Shown in pieces: positions 10,071-21,384 of a stretch of 64,000 bases of DNA. Position numbers and translations under genes: made by a program. The notes beneath the pieces were generated by a model. It saw only the letters and a list, made by a program, of their open reading frames with translations, did no database searches and had not been told where the DNA came from. This DNA is from Podarcis raffonei (taxonomy: Eukaryota > Chordata > Lepidosauria > Squamata > Lacertidae), in assembly GCF_027172205.1 (NCBI RefSeq), contig NC_070607.1, positions 5,714,001-5,778,000 of the forward strand, in the 5' to 3' direction. Every line of letters begins with the position of its first letter. The first letter of the stretch is position 1.

Positions 10071-12806
10071 ATTTTATTTTTTTATAAAATATTTATTGAG
10101 ATTTTACAAAAAAACAAAGGTTTACAGAATAAAAAGAAAACATACAAAAAGAAAGAAATAAAAAAACATACAAAAATACATAAAATAGAAAAAAGAAAAA
10201 AGAAAAAGAAAAATACAAAATGCAAAAAAATGAATAAATAAGAAAAAATTAAAAACAAATCCATTTTTTTGTATCTTTAAACTCATTAGCTTGTTTCCTT
10301 GACCTCCTCACACCTCCCCTTTTTGTGTTCCCATTTACATAATTAAATCAACAAATCCTTACCATCTTTCATTTATCTTAACTCTATATTTTAACATATT
10401 ATAACTCTATATTTTCCTCCATTATCAATCCATTTTTACATATTCTTATTAACTTTGTTGCTAATGCCACTTATTTTCAATCCAACATCATTTTAACATT
10501 CATTAATTTTACAGTGTTTCCGCAAATAGTCTTTAAATTTCTTCCAATCTTCTTCCACCAACTCTTCTCCCAGGTCTCGGATTCTGCCGGTCATTTCCGC
10601 CAATTCCATATAGTCCATCACCTTCATCTGCCACTCTTCCAGGGTGGGTAAATCTTGTGTCTTCCAATACTTTGCAATAAATATTCTTGCTGCTGTTGTT
10701 GCATACATGAAGAAAGTTCTATCCTTCTTTGGCACCAATTGGCCGACCATGCCCAGGAGAAAGGCCTCTGGTTTCTTCAGAAAGGTATATTTAAATACCT
10801 TTTTCATCTCATTATAGATCATCTCCCAGAAAGCCTTAATCTTTGGGCACGTCCACCAAAGGTGAAAGAATGTACCTTCATTTTCTTTACATTTCCAACA
10901 TTTGTTATCGGGCAAATGATATATTTTTGCAAGCTTGACTGGTGTCATGTACCACCTGTATATCATTTTCATAATATTCTCTCTTAAGGCATTACATGCC
11001 GTAAATTTCATACCGGTGGTCCACAACTGTTCCCAGTCAGCAAACATAATGTTATGTCCAGCATCTTGTGCCCATTTAATCATAGCAGATTTAACCGTTT
11101 CATCCTGTGTATTCCATTTTAACAGCAAGTTATACATGCTTGAAAGTATCTTAGTTTTGGGATCTAACAGTTCTGTTTCCAATTTTGATTTTTCCACCTG
11201 GAAGCCAATTTTTTTGTCCAAATTATAGGCCTCTCTTATTTGATAATAATGAAGCCAGTCTCGCACTTTATCTTTTAATTTCTCAAAACTCTGCAATTTC
11301 AATTTGTCTCCTTCTTGTTCCAATATTTCCCAATATTTCGGCCATTTGGCCTCCATATTGAGCTTTTTCTGAGCCTTTGCTTCCATTGGTGACAACCACC
11401 TTGGGGTTTTATTTTCAAGTAAGTCTTTATATCTTATCCAGACGTTAAACAATGCTTTCCTGACAATATGGTTTTTAAATGCTTTATGTGCTTTAACCTT
11501 GTCGTACCACAAATATGCATGCCACCCAAAAACATTATTAAAACCTTCTAAGTCCAAAATGTCTGTGTTCTCAAGAAGCAGCCAATCTTTCAACCAGCAG
11601 AATGCTGCTGATTCATAGTAAAGCTTAAGGTCTGGCAGGGCAAATCCGCCTCTTTCCTTTGCATCAGTTAATATTTTAAATTTTATTCTGGGCTTCTTGC
11701 CCTGCCAGACAAATCTAGAAATATCTCTCTGCCACTTCTTGAAACAGTCCATCTTGTCCAAAATTTGCAAAGATTGAAACAAAAATAACATTTTTGGCAA
11801 TACATTCATCTTTATAGCTGCAATTCGACCCAACAAGGAAAGCTTCAAATTTGACCATATTTCTAAGTCTTTTTTCACTTCTGTCCAACATTTCTCATAG
11901 TTATCTTTAAATAAGTTTAAGTTCTTAGCAGTCATATTAACCCCCAGATATTTTACTTTCTTAACTAATGTTAAACCTGTCTCCTTCTGAAACCTCTCTT
12001 TCTCAATCGGTGTTAAGTTTTTCTCAAGAACTTTAGTTTTTTACTTGTTCAGCTTAAATCCTGCCACATGACCAAATTCTTGAATCAGTTCTAATACTCT
12101 TTTCGTACTAGATTCTGGCTCCTGTAACGTCAAAACTAGGTCATCTGCGAAAGCTTTCAATTTGTATTGTTTGGCTCCGACCTGAATACCTTTAATCAGA
12201 CGGTCCCTTCTAATCATATTTAACAAAACCTCCAGGACCGAAATAAAAAGCAATGGGGAAATTGGGCAGCCTTGTCGTGTCCCTTTCTCTATCTTAAATT
12301 CCTCTGTCATCACATTATTAACTATTAGCTTAGCCTTTTGTTCTGAGTAAATTGCACTTATACCATTTTCAAACCCTTGACCCATCCCCATCCCCTGAAG
12401 ATTTTTCTTCATAAAATTCCAAGAAATATTGTCAAAGGCTTTCTCCGCATCTATGAAAATTAAAACTGCTTTGGTATTAATGTTCACTTGCAACTTCTCC
12501 AAAATGTTAATTATGTTCCTCGTGTTGTCAGACAAGTGTCTACCTGGGAGAAAGCCAGCTTGGTCCTTATGTATCTCTTCCACTAATACTTTTTTTAATC
12601 TATTAGCCAAAATATCAGCAAATATTTTGTAATCCACACTGAGCAGGGATATGGGGCGGTAGTTCTTAAGTTGTGTCTTTTCAGACTCAGTTTTCGGTAT
12701 AAGCGTAATATAAGCTTCCTTCCACGACTCTGGCGCTTTTTTCCCCTCCAAAATTTCATTACAGACCTCCTTTAGTGGTTGAACCTCCTTTAGTGGTTGA
12801 TGCATA
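10071..12806 (-). mobile_element. L1 LINE, 5'-truncated, minus strand
   Basis: Two long minus-strand frames encode ORF2 of an L1-clade element. The reverse transcriptase (12041-12805) carries LKNYRPISLLSVDYKI, the DAEKAFDNISW box, TRQGCPISPLLF and the FADD catalytic box. The thumb and C-terminal region (10493-11935) end with the cysteine motif CWKCKENEGTFFHLWWTCP and the stop. A short gap with a stop separates the frames, so the copy is not intact. An AATAAA signal and an A/T-rich tail lie at the left (3') end. The endonuclease and ORF1 are missing through 5' truncation. The long frames and near-perfect target duplications suggest a fairly recent insertion. Confidence 0.92.
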
Positions 12807-12824
12807 AAGATGCATAAGGATTTT

Positions 12825-13520
12825 AAACACTCTTCAACAGAACAGCCGATTTACCACAACGCTCCACTTTTGCAACATCTGTGCTACTAACTCTTCAACT
12901 TTGGGGTTGTTGAAATACAAAATTAACCATTTGAGTCATTTAAGCGATGTGGACCGAAGTCACTTCTGGGGTCCCTCTGGGATTAGCAGTCCTGAATCTG
13001 AAGCTCTATTAGTTCCGTAATAGATCTACCCCTGCACATTGCTTTGAAGTGATTTGTCCCCCCTTTCTTTAGAAACTGGAACAACAATGATATTTAAAGA
13101 AGCTGGCGTCTGTGTCCTTCCTCTCTCCCCAAGGTGTTACGCCTCTGCTCAAGTCCATCTTTGACCCTGGAAGAGATCCAGTTTCCCTTTCCAGCAGGGG
13201 ATTTCATTCAAAGCACTGCCAAAAAAAGGGGGGGCTTTCAAGCTGACTTTACAAGCCAACGCATTTCCTGTGGATACTTATTCCGTCTTGGAGAAGCTGC
13301 TGCTACTTCTGTTTTGCCAATGGAACATCTAATGAGATGTCTGTTTCCACAGCGCAGTCGCTGCTATAATGTTTGGAGGACTTGGTCCACTGATTCTTGC
13401 TGAGACACAGTAATTGCTGGGCTCACCATTTTAAAAAAAGAAAATGTTCCTATTGAAGATTTTATCGGGTTACAAAAGTACATACATCATCTCCATTTTC
13501 AGATCATAATAGTCCTTTCA
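12825..13520. other. No gene seen
   Basis: Unique-looking sequence between the L1 and Bov-B insertions. An 89-codon open frame at 13134-13403 has no recognisable domain. Confidence 0.4.
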
Positions 13521-13523
13521 CTG

Positions 13524-14095
13524 CAGATGGTGACAACAGTCACAAAATCAAAAGACGCCTGCTTCTTGGGAGAAAAGCAATGACAAACCTAGACAGCATC
13601 TTAAAAAGGAGAGACATCACCTTGCCAACAAAGGTCCGTATAGTAAAAGCTGTGGTTTTCCCAGTAGTGATGTATGGAAGTGAGAGCTGGACCATAAAGA
13701 AGGTTGATCGCCGAAGAATTGATGCTTTTGAACTATGGTGCTGGAGGAGACTCTTGAGAGTCCCATGGACTGCAAGAAGATCAAACCTCTCCATTCTGAA
13801 GGAAATCAGCCCTGAGTGCTCACTGGAAGGACAGGTCCTGAAGCTGAGGCTCCAATACTTTGGCCACCTCATGAGAAGAGAAGCCTCCCTGGAAAAGACC
13901 CTGATGTTGGGAAAGATGGATGGCACAAGGAGAAGGGGACGACAGAGGACAAGATGGTTGGACAGTGTTCTTGAAGCTATGAACATGAGTTTGACCAAAC
14001 TGCGGGAGGCAGTGGAAGACAGGAGTGCCTGGCGTGCTCTGGTCCAGGGGGTCACGAAGAGTCGGACACGACTAACCGACTAAACAACAACAGAT
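13524..14095 (+). mobile_element. RTE/Bov-B LINE, 3' end
   Basis: The open frame 13580-14083 encodes the C-terminus of Bov-B ORF2: VMYGSESWTIKKVDRRRIDA, FELWCWRRLLRVPWTARRSN, QYFGHLMRREASLEKTLMLG and VTKSRTRLTD at the stop. The element ends with the short ACAACAACA tail. It is strongly 5'-truncated and lacks endonuclease and the RT catalytic core. Its final bases (AGAGTCGGACACGACT) closely match the end of the Sauria SINEs in this window, consistent with Bov-B supplying their retrotransposition machinery. Confidence 0.93.
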
Positions 14096-14100
14096 CAGTT

Positions 14101-15506
14101 ATATTCAATGTGAGACGACAGCTATCTTGTCCCCCTGCCCGCCCCTGGTGTGGAGGAGGTGATGGGGCAGGAAAAGAAGGGGCGTCTGTCTCAGCAGGCA
14201 GGATGGGATCAGCTGACAAAGGCGAAAACTCTTTGGACCTATGGGAGTGGCTGGGCAGCCCAGGCTCATCGTGGATTGGCTGGCAGGCTGGGAGCATCAA
14301 TGGCTCCCTCTGGAGGCTTCGCCCCGAGCAAAATTCCTGGCTAAACACCCTTGGTTTGGGCGCTGGGCGCTTGCTCTAGTAGCTGCTATGCACTTCGCCT
14401 TTTCTCGGGGTGCCAGGGCCAGTAAGCGGAAGCCACAGCTAATGTTAGAAGACTTTGTGTGCCCAAGGGCCCAGGCCACTGAAAGGGTCATGGGTCAGCA
14501 GGGCTGGGGAAGATCCCTCAGAAGTGATCCCCAGGAGCCATTGATCTAACTCTGTTTCAGGCATCTGGGAACCAGCTTCACTCTCATCTATGCCGCAGCA
14601 AAGGTGCATGGAAACTATTTCGCAAAGGCCCTGACTATCATGGACTGAAGCCCAGTCTCTGCAGTTGGCAGGTTTGTCCAGAGCTCTCTGCCTTATCACA
14701 TGGAAGCACCTCATAGAACGAAAATTTTCCTCCTGTTTTCTGGTGAGCTGGATTTTTTTGCCATCCCATCAAAGACAAAACCCTCAGAACTTTACTTCGA
14801 TGACCAGATTCAAAGACCTTTCTGGTAATTAAAAGCTGCTGGCAGAGACAAGAAACATGCCTTGCTTTCTGTTTCTGTTTCATTTTTTTACAAAAATGAT
14901 TTAAGTTTCTCTCTGATCTCTAATGAAGACCCGAATTTTTTGTCTTCTCCGCCTTCCTTTGCTTATGCAATGAAAGGGGAAATGGGAATACTTGTTTTTT
15001 ACATCAGAAAGTGTGTGTGTGTGCATGTGCATTTAACAGTCCATTTTTCCTGGCAGTCTCTGGATTTCTATACCAAAGAATTACAGAAAGCATAACAGGG
15101 AGAGGTTGTCCCTTCTAGATTTTCCAGATTTAACAATTTGCTTGCAAAAGAGTTTAGAACCTCTCTCAAGGCCTGTCCTTAATTTCTTCCAAGCACATGT
15201 TCAGTTGCAGTATTCAGTCCCCCGCACGCCACCCCCAGTCATGGAACATTTCTTGGGGGCTAATTCACACAATTGTGTTCCTTGCTTGCAAAGTGCGTGG
15301 CAAGCTGATCCCACCTTATGCAAAGGAGGTGAAGGAAAACAGGGCTTGTGTGTGCTATAGATGCTTGCAAAGAGGCTGCAATGGCAGGAGTCAGCCTTGT
15401 TGCAGAGGTCACCCTGGGATGCGTGGATGCTTTCCAAAGATGTTACAGCTACTCATCATGAGCAAGAAAAAGGGAAACAGGAAGCGGGGCTGATTAAAGA
15501 TGCTGG
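14101..15506. other. No gene seen
   Basis: Several overlapping 60-100 codon frames on both strands, none with a recognisable domain or splice context. A short GT tract occurs near 15010. Confidence 0.4.
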
Positions 15507-15511
15507 GGAGC

Positions 15512-15795
15512 TGAAATATACTCTGAGTCGAGAGTGGATTTCATGCTCTTTATTCAGCTCATAGTGGTGAGGAGGAATGGAAGTTCCCCCAGAATGTCTG
15601 CTTTATATACATTATTTACACACGTAATTGGCTAATTCTGGGATTCACCTGTAGGCCAATCAGGTTGCAAATTCACTTCCACCTGGAGCTGGATTGGGTG
15701 GCTCCTGTGGACCAGACTGCTGCATTCTGAATCCTATTGTTCTAGGACCAATCAGACTGCTGCCTTTTGGATGCTATTCAACTCAGTACATAACA
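15512..15795 (-). mobile_element. Solo LTR, TGTTATGTACT family (copy 1)
   Basis: On the minus strand it begins TGTTATGTACTGAG and ends with TATATTTCA. It is flanked by the 5-bp target duplication GGAGC (15507-15511, 15796-15800). It has a TATATAA box, an AATAAA signal just before the 3' end and several CCAAT words. The 5-bp duplication suits Ty3/gypsy elements and many ERVs. Solo, no coding part. Confidence 0.88.
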
Positions 15796-15800
15796 GGAGC

Positions 15801-16117
15801 CAATGCATAGTCTCCAACTGCCCCAGAAATGCAGCTGCACCCCTGCCCTGGCCTCTGAGGAGGAGGAAACTGAAGAATGGCCACAGACCCGGGACCTACG
15901 GATGCTGGGGTGACCCTGTGGGAGAAAGTGGCTGTGCTGGCGACAGGGCTGGGCACCTTCCAGAGCCTTCTGGAGTGGAAGAAGAAGCTGCAATTCAAAG
16001 CCCAGGCTAGCGTCCCTATTTTCATCTGAGGAATGTTGGAGACCATGCCAATGCTGAAGCCACAGGGAGAGAACTGAAGAAAGAGCAGAAGACGCCAGCT
16101 CCTCCTGGCTCCTGTCA
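15801..16117. other. No gene seen
   Basis: Moderately GC-rich sequence without repeat or exon signature. Confidence 0.35.
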
Positions 16118-16361
16118 GTGTGGTGTAGTGGTGAAGAGTGGTGGACTCGTAATCTGGTGAACTGGGTTCGCGTCTCCACTCCTCCACATGCAGCTGCTGG
16201 GTGACCTTGGGCTAGTCACACTTCTCTGAAGTCTCTCAGCCCCACTCACCTCACAGAGTGCTTGTTGTGGGGGAGGAAGGGAAAGGAGAATGTTAGACGC
16301 TTTGAGACTCCTGAAGGGGAGTGATAAAGCAGGATATCAAATCCAAACTCCTCCTCTTCTT
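16118..16361 (+). mobile_element. tRNA-derived SINE with CORE/MIR-like middle
   Basis: The head shows RNA polymerase III promoter boxes: 'tgtagtggtgaagagtgg' (A box region) and 'gggttcgcgtctcc' (B box). The middle, 'gggtgaccttgggctagtca', resembles the CORE region of MIR-type SINEs. The tail ends in a CTC/TTC-rich run. It is full length or nearly so. It is a retroposon, not a working tRNA gene. Confidence 0.75.
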
Positions 16362-16527
16362 CCCCTTGCAATGACCTCTCCATGCAATGTGAAGGGTCAT
16401 CCAGACAGAACTTCCTTATCTTTTCATGTCACGTTCAAAGCCCAACGCTTTTCCAGTGAAGTTGCTTCGCGCATTTGGCTGGCGGACCTCAAGTGGGAGG
16501 AACTGAGCACTGGACCTGCCTGAAATT

Positions 16528-16600
16528 TATAACATTATTATTATTATTAATTCAACTTATACACCACCCTATACTCGGAGGTCTCAGGGCGGTTCACAAC
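16528..16600 (-). mobile_element. L2-like LINE 3' tail
   Basis: (ATT)n followed by 'cggaggtctcagggcggttc' is the reverse complement of a typical L2-type 3' terminus. Only the tail remains. Confidence 0.6.
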
Positions 16601-16676
16601 ATGACCTTCTATTTTGCCTTTGCCAAGCAACAAGACTTAAAAAAGAAAGAAAGTAAAGTAATTAATGAATGTCAGT

Positions 16677-17145
16677 CAGTCAGTCAAGTTTATTGCTTAT
16701 AGCCAAAGGCTGCTGCAATGTATACAATGCCATTCAATAAAACATATACTAGTTTGATACAAAAACTTAAAACATTTACATTGTCAAAACATGACCTAAT
16801 CTGCACAAAACTATAGAAACTCCTTAATATACAAATTGAAACATTGGACGATAAAATTTATACGCTAAAATCACCACGGGGCCACTAATATATTAAAAGT
16901 AATATTAAATAGTACAATAGACAATTATGTACAAAGTGAGAAAGATACAGCGTGGTGTAGATGGGGTCAAATAAATTCATCTTCTTTACAGTTGATAGCT
17001 ATCTCGGCTATGCAATTTTTTCTAATTTTCCTGGCGGCAGTTGCAAAAAGCTCTACACGCCAGGTCACATACTTACCAATGTCTGCAAGGAGATATAGAA
17101 TCATGTCAGAAGGATTCTGGCCAGGGGACCTTATAATTATAGGTA
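16677..17145 (-). mobile_element. Probable LINE 3' end, minus strand
   Basis: Minus-strand translation of about 16970-17125 gives one uninterrupted stretch (SDMILYLLADIGKYVTWRVE onward) closing at a stop. It is followed by an AT-rich UTR-like region with an AATAAA-like word (GCCATTCAATAAAAC) near 16725-16740 and GTCA repeats at the end. This layout suggests the end of a LINE ORF and its 3'UTR, but I cannot name the family. Confidence 0.4.
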
Positions 17146-18960
17146 ATTAATGAATGTGCCACCTGCAAGATTTAAGGGCAGACAGTACAGCATTTTAAAT
17201 TAAATTTCTACATTGCTGCTTGTTCTCAGGAAGAGTCTTTCTGGGATTATCTAATGGACTACCCAACCTAGCATCTTCTCAAGAATTGCAGCTAGGATTA
17301 AGTGGTCAGTCGGAATCTGAGCCAGCCGTCTTCTCACTGATGGGCTGTAGTCTACTTCTGCCTGCAAAGCTTAACAAGACATCATTCATACAGTTAGCAA
17401 CTGTGTGCATAACTTTTAAAAGCAAAACTGTTTCTTTTCATGCAAATGGTGGCTGCAGAGGAGCACCACGTAGGGCTGCAACAGGAAGTGAAGGGTTAAA
17501 GGCCATTGCCTCCAGCCTCTGATTCAGGCTGCCACAAATGCTTTTTTCCTCTAGAAAGTCATTGAGTCAATTACTAAGAATTTGGCTCCAAGTCTCAGGC
17601 AGATTCCACTGTGCAAGAGGCAGGAAAGTTGATCCTCTTCCATTTGTGGCTCTTGAACCGAGTATAAACATTTCCTGGGCAATGGATGGGTTTCCATCCT
17701 TTTAACCTGAGGGGAAATGTTTTCTGTACATTGGAACTCCCACAACTGGGAGAGAAACCTATGTGATAACATCGCTTTAATTAAGAACAGAAGCAAGGGG
17801 AGGCTTGGCGGGGTTTTCTGGCTCATCCATGCAGCAGTTTACGGCAGAACCCTTCGTGAATTCAGTACGGACAGAAAAACCTGATCAGACACCAAACTCG
17901 GTCTGGCTCCCTGGCCCAGCCTTTCCAAGATCTCCTGATGGTCCAACTCTTGGACAGATTTCGCAGCTGCTGTTAGAGCGCAGACATATTAGAACCAACA
18001 CTGCAGAGATGGTGACCGTGACGAAGCCAAGAAGCTGAGTGCGCACACATGCGACAGTTGTGTGGGTGAACTGTAGACACATCTGGAGTCTTTGAAGTTT
18101 CCACAGCGGCGGCAGCAGAGAGGGAAGGAGGGAGAGAAGGAGCAGCAGCAGCAGCTTGTGTCTGGCTGTCAGAGCTGCTCCAAGCAAATAAAACTTCAAA
18201 GGAAACTCCGGCTGGGGCATTTGGCGTGTCTGAATGCTCCCCCATATGGGGAAACAAAACTCTTGGAGAGGCCTAGTAAACAAAGAGGACGGGTCTCCTC
18301 CTGGACATGTTGCTTTTTTAAGCACAGGGAGTTTTTGTTTTGTTTTTCCCCTAGGAGAGCATTTAAAACTTGCAACCCACCCAGCCCTACCCTTTGTGAA
18401 GCCTGATGCAGTGCAGGCCAGGAAAAGATTTCCCACTTAGCCGAGCTAAGTCTGCAAACTGGCCCTGATTCAGCATTCCACTGCCTGCTCTCCTTCTATC
18501 CTGACTAGCAATTCCAAAGCATCTCCCTTGAGGGGCAGCTTATTTCCTGTTTAGATTGTTGTTGCTAGGCAGCACATTCAATCCCACCCCCACCCCCCCA
18601 CCACCGCACATTAAATTTACAGCGCTTGAACGATCTCTTCTGCTCTTTTCCTTCCAGCCTCACATCTGTAACGGGTTTTTGATCTGCCAGGATTCCCAGG
18701 TCGCTCCATCCATCCTCAGCTTTGCAGAAGGAAAAGCAACCTGAGAACTTTTGCGGTTTGCACGGTTCTTTTTGCTTTTCTTCTCCCCCAGCTCCTCCTC
18801 CACCCCAACCACGACCACTTTCCATCTGTAATTCATTCTCTCTCAAAGCCACATCTGTTTGTTAGGGAAAGGGTGGTGGTGGTTAAAATGAAGTCACCCT
18901 TCTCGCTCTCCCATCGCCCAGTAAATAGAGTGGGGGGAGGGGGGAAAGTACAGGTGGGAA
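17146..18960. other. Unique-looking region, no supported gene
   Basis: No transposon termini or tails are seen here, which makes it one of the longest repeat-poor blocks upstream of FAM20B. It includes a purine-rich stretch with (GCA)n near 18100-18160. Open frames of up to 183 codons on the minus strand (17885-18436) have no recognisable domain. Confidence 0.4.
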
Positions 18961-18967
18961 GCAAATA

Positions 18968-19226
18968 CCGTATTTTTTGCTCTATAAGACTCACTGTTTC
19001 CCTCCTTAAAAGTAAGGGGAAAGGTGTGTGCGTCTTGTGGAGCGAATGCAGGCTGTGCAGCTATCCCAGAAGCCAGAACAGCAAGAGGGGTCGCTGCTTT
19101 CACTGCGCAGCGATCCCTCTTGCTGTTCTGGCTTCTGAGATTCAGAATATTTTTTTTCTTGTTTTCCTCCTCCAAAAACTAGGTGCATCTTGTGGTCTGG
19201 TGCGTCTTATAGAGCGAAAAATACGG
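18968..19226. mobile_element. TA-target MITE, CCGTATTTTT family (copy H) with internal hairpin
   Basis: Ends are CCGTATTTTTTGCTCTATAA and the inverted TTATAGAGCGAAAAATACGG, with TA at the left flank. The interior has a long inverted repeat built on 'cagaagccagaacagcaag' facing 'cttgctgttctggcttctg'. A second copy lies at 26,448-26,706. No coding capacity. Confidence 0.85.
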
Positions 19227-19767
19227 TGACTGTTGCAGCGCCTGCGAGGCTGGGCACCCCCCCAACATTGAAAACACATAGCGTCCCCCAAAGAACCCTC
19301 AGAACTGGAGCGGCAATTGCCAGCACCTTTAAGCCACAGTTCCCAGGATTCTTTGGGACAAGTCACGTGCTTCAAATGTGTGCAGCCATCCCTCCGGCCA
19401 TATAAACACGAAGCCCCAGAGCTGCTCTAATGTAAGGCTTTCTTAACTTGGGAGTGGGGAGAGCAGGGCCTCTCTAGGGAGACAAGCCCCATGGGTGCTG
19501 TTAGGTACATAAAGGACCCAGAGCACAGGCTTGTGGATGACATAAATTTGCATCGGCGCATAGGCTGCCTCTGGGCAAACAAAGATGGCAGGTAGTTGAG
19601 TCCAACCGGGCGGTGCCCTGTAAATAAAGTTTTTTAAGGTGAGGGGAGAGGCTAGAGATCTGGGCCTGGCACAGAAGACCTTGGACCACCCCAACAATGC
19701 CCCTGGCACATCATTCTTAGTACGTGTCTTGAGTTTCTGACACCAAATGTCTAATATTTACTAAATG
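19227..19767. other. No gene seen; fragments of DNA-transposon-like sequence
   Basis: A block near 19305-19350 ('agccacagttcccaggattc') looks like a piece of a common reptile hAT MITE. The rest is unassigned. Confidence 0.35.
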
Positions 19768-19772
19768 TTAAC

Positions 19773-20012
19773 TGTTATGCACTAAGTTTGGATCCTAGAA
19801 CAACAGGCAAGTAGGATCCTAGAATGCAACAACTGATTGGCTTGCAGGAAAAGACCAATCAGGCTCCAGGAGGGAAGCAGAATCAGCCAATCAGACGGGA
19901 CTTATTGTGTAAATAATATATAAAAGCCTGAGGTTTGGGAGGCAATTCAATCACAGTTTTACAAGCTGCAATAAAGAGCATGAAATCACTGCAGGACTCC
20001 GAGTATATTTCA
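19773..20012 (+). mobile_element. Solo LTR, TGTTATGTACT family (copy 2, divergent)
   Basis: It begins TGTTATGCACT and ends GAGTATATTTCA, flanked by the 5-bp duplication TTAAC (19768-19772, 20013-20017). An AATAAA signal precedes the end ('gcaataaagagcatgaaatc'). It is in the opposite orientation to the other three copies and more divergent from them, so probably an older subfamily. Confidence 0.85.
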
Positions 20013-20017
20013 TTAAC

Positions 20018-20825
20018 AATCTCAGATGAATTCTGTGAACAGCATCATTCCGTGATGGATGTCCCCAATTGCCAGACATACTGATGTAACACAAAGCATC
20101 ACACAGGGAGCAACAAAGCAGGATATTCAAATCTCACCTCTGTTATTAACTCACCATCTGGCCTTAGGCATCTCAGAAGATGGACTATGAGGGATAATAC
20201 TGAACCACCTTATAGAGATGTTGTAATGATACAGTACCATATGTGAAGTGCTTTGAACTGGCTATCTTGTTTAAGTTATTGCATTTATTGCTTTTTTGGA
20301 TGTTAAGGAAAGCAGCACTCATCAGTTGCACTCTAAAGTTGACTTTCACCATATTTCTGGCATCTGCTGTATCCAGACTGGGGACATTTTGGCTGCAAAA
20401 GCTCCACTGCAAGTAAGGAGAGTTGTGCAAAAGCACTACCCTCCATTCATTTCAATGGGGCTTACGCAGAATTTCCTAATTTACAATATTTATGTACCCC
20501 CTACCACCTATTCCCCCAAATAAGAGAGGTTCTTTGCATAGCTAAGTAAAACTTAAACTGTAAAATAAAAAAGCAGGGCATAATACTTGGAATATGAAAC
20601 AAAATAAAACCCACAGCAGGATGCAGAGCAAAACTGCCATCTGAGGAATGGTGCAAAAAAATCTAAAAAGCACCAAAAGTTGTTGTTTTAACTAAGAATG
20701 GAAAGCCTGCGGGAGCAAAAAAGGCCTTCACCTTGAACCACAATTTAGATGCCAGACGAGCAATGGCGTTTACATTGGGGGGGTGTCCAGAAGTCCCATC
20801 ATGTTTTTTCTAAAATATTCTATAG
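20018..20825. other. No gene seen
   Basis: AT-rich sequence, no coding or repeat structure that I can define. Confidence 0.4.
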
Positions 20826-21178
20826 GTACAGGTAAAGGGATCCCTGACCATTAGGTCCAGTCGTGGCCGACTCTGGGGTTGCAGCGCTCATCTCGCTTTA
20901 TTGGCCGAGGGAGCCGGCGTACAGCTTCCGGGTCATGTGGCCAGCATGACTAAGCCGCTTCTGGCGAACCAGAGCAGCGCACGGAAACACCATTTACCTT
21001 CCCGCCGGAGCGGTACCTATTTATCTACTTGCACTTTGACGTACTTTCAAACTGCTAGGTTGGCAGGAGCAGGGACTGAGCAACGGGAGCTCACGCCATC
21101 GCGGGGATTCGAACCACTGACCATCTAATTAGCAAGTCCTAGGTTCTGTGGTTTAACCCACAATGCCACCCATGTCCC
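20826..21178 (-). mobile_element. Sauria SINE (copy 1)
   Basis: Minus-strand copy, essentially full length. The right end holds the tRNA-like head (pol III B box seen as 'gggattcgaacc'). The middle has 'ttctggcgaaccagagcagc'. The left end is the Bov-B-like tail plus the short (GTAAAG) repeat. Open frames inside it are artefacts shared by every copy. Confidence 0.92.
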
Positions 21179-21299
21179 AAAACATTCTGTACCTGCCCAT
21201 TATTCTTGTTCATCCCACTAACTGGGCAAAATGGAAGGCTGCTCCACATTTTTATATGGATTATTATAGCCTAGATACCTTAGAAGGTGTGCCTACCGC

Positions 21300-21384
21300 C
21301 TTCCAGCTGCAAATTAATAGCTGGGGGTTGACTAGATGACACTCGCAGTCCCAGCCTTACAATTCTATGATTCTATGATTCTAA
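21300..21384 (+). mobile_element. CR1 3' tail
   Basis: 'gttgactagatgacactcgc' followed by 'attctatgattctatgattc' is the standard CR1 3' terminus. Only the tail is left, so it may be either a truncated CR1 or a SINE with a CR1 tail. Confidence 0.7.

Noticed and set aside
10493-11935. 480-codon minus-strand frame as a host gene
   Set aside because: The sequence is the C-terminal part of L1 ORF2, continuous with an L1 reverse transcriptase and flanked by target duplications.
20826-21178. Possible tRNA genes in the 'gggattcgaacc' blocks
   Set aside because: All belong to the tRNA-like heads of dispersed SINEs without a paired acceptor stem. They recur eleven times with the same non-tRNA body.
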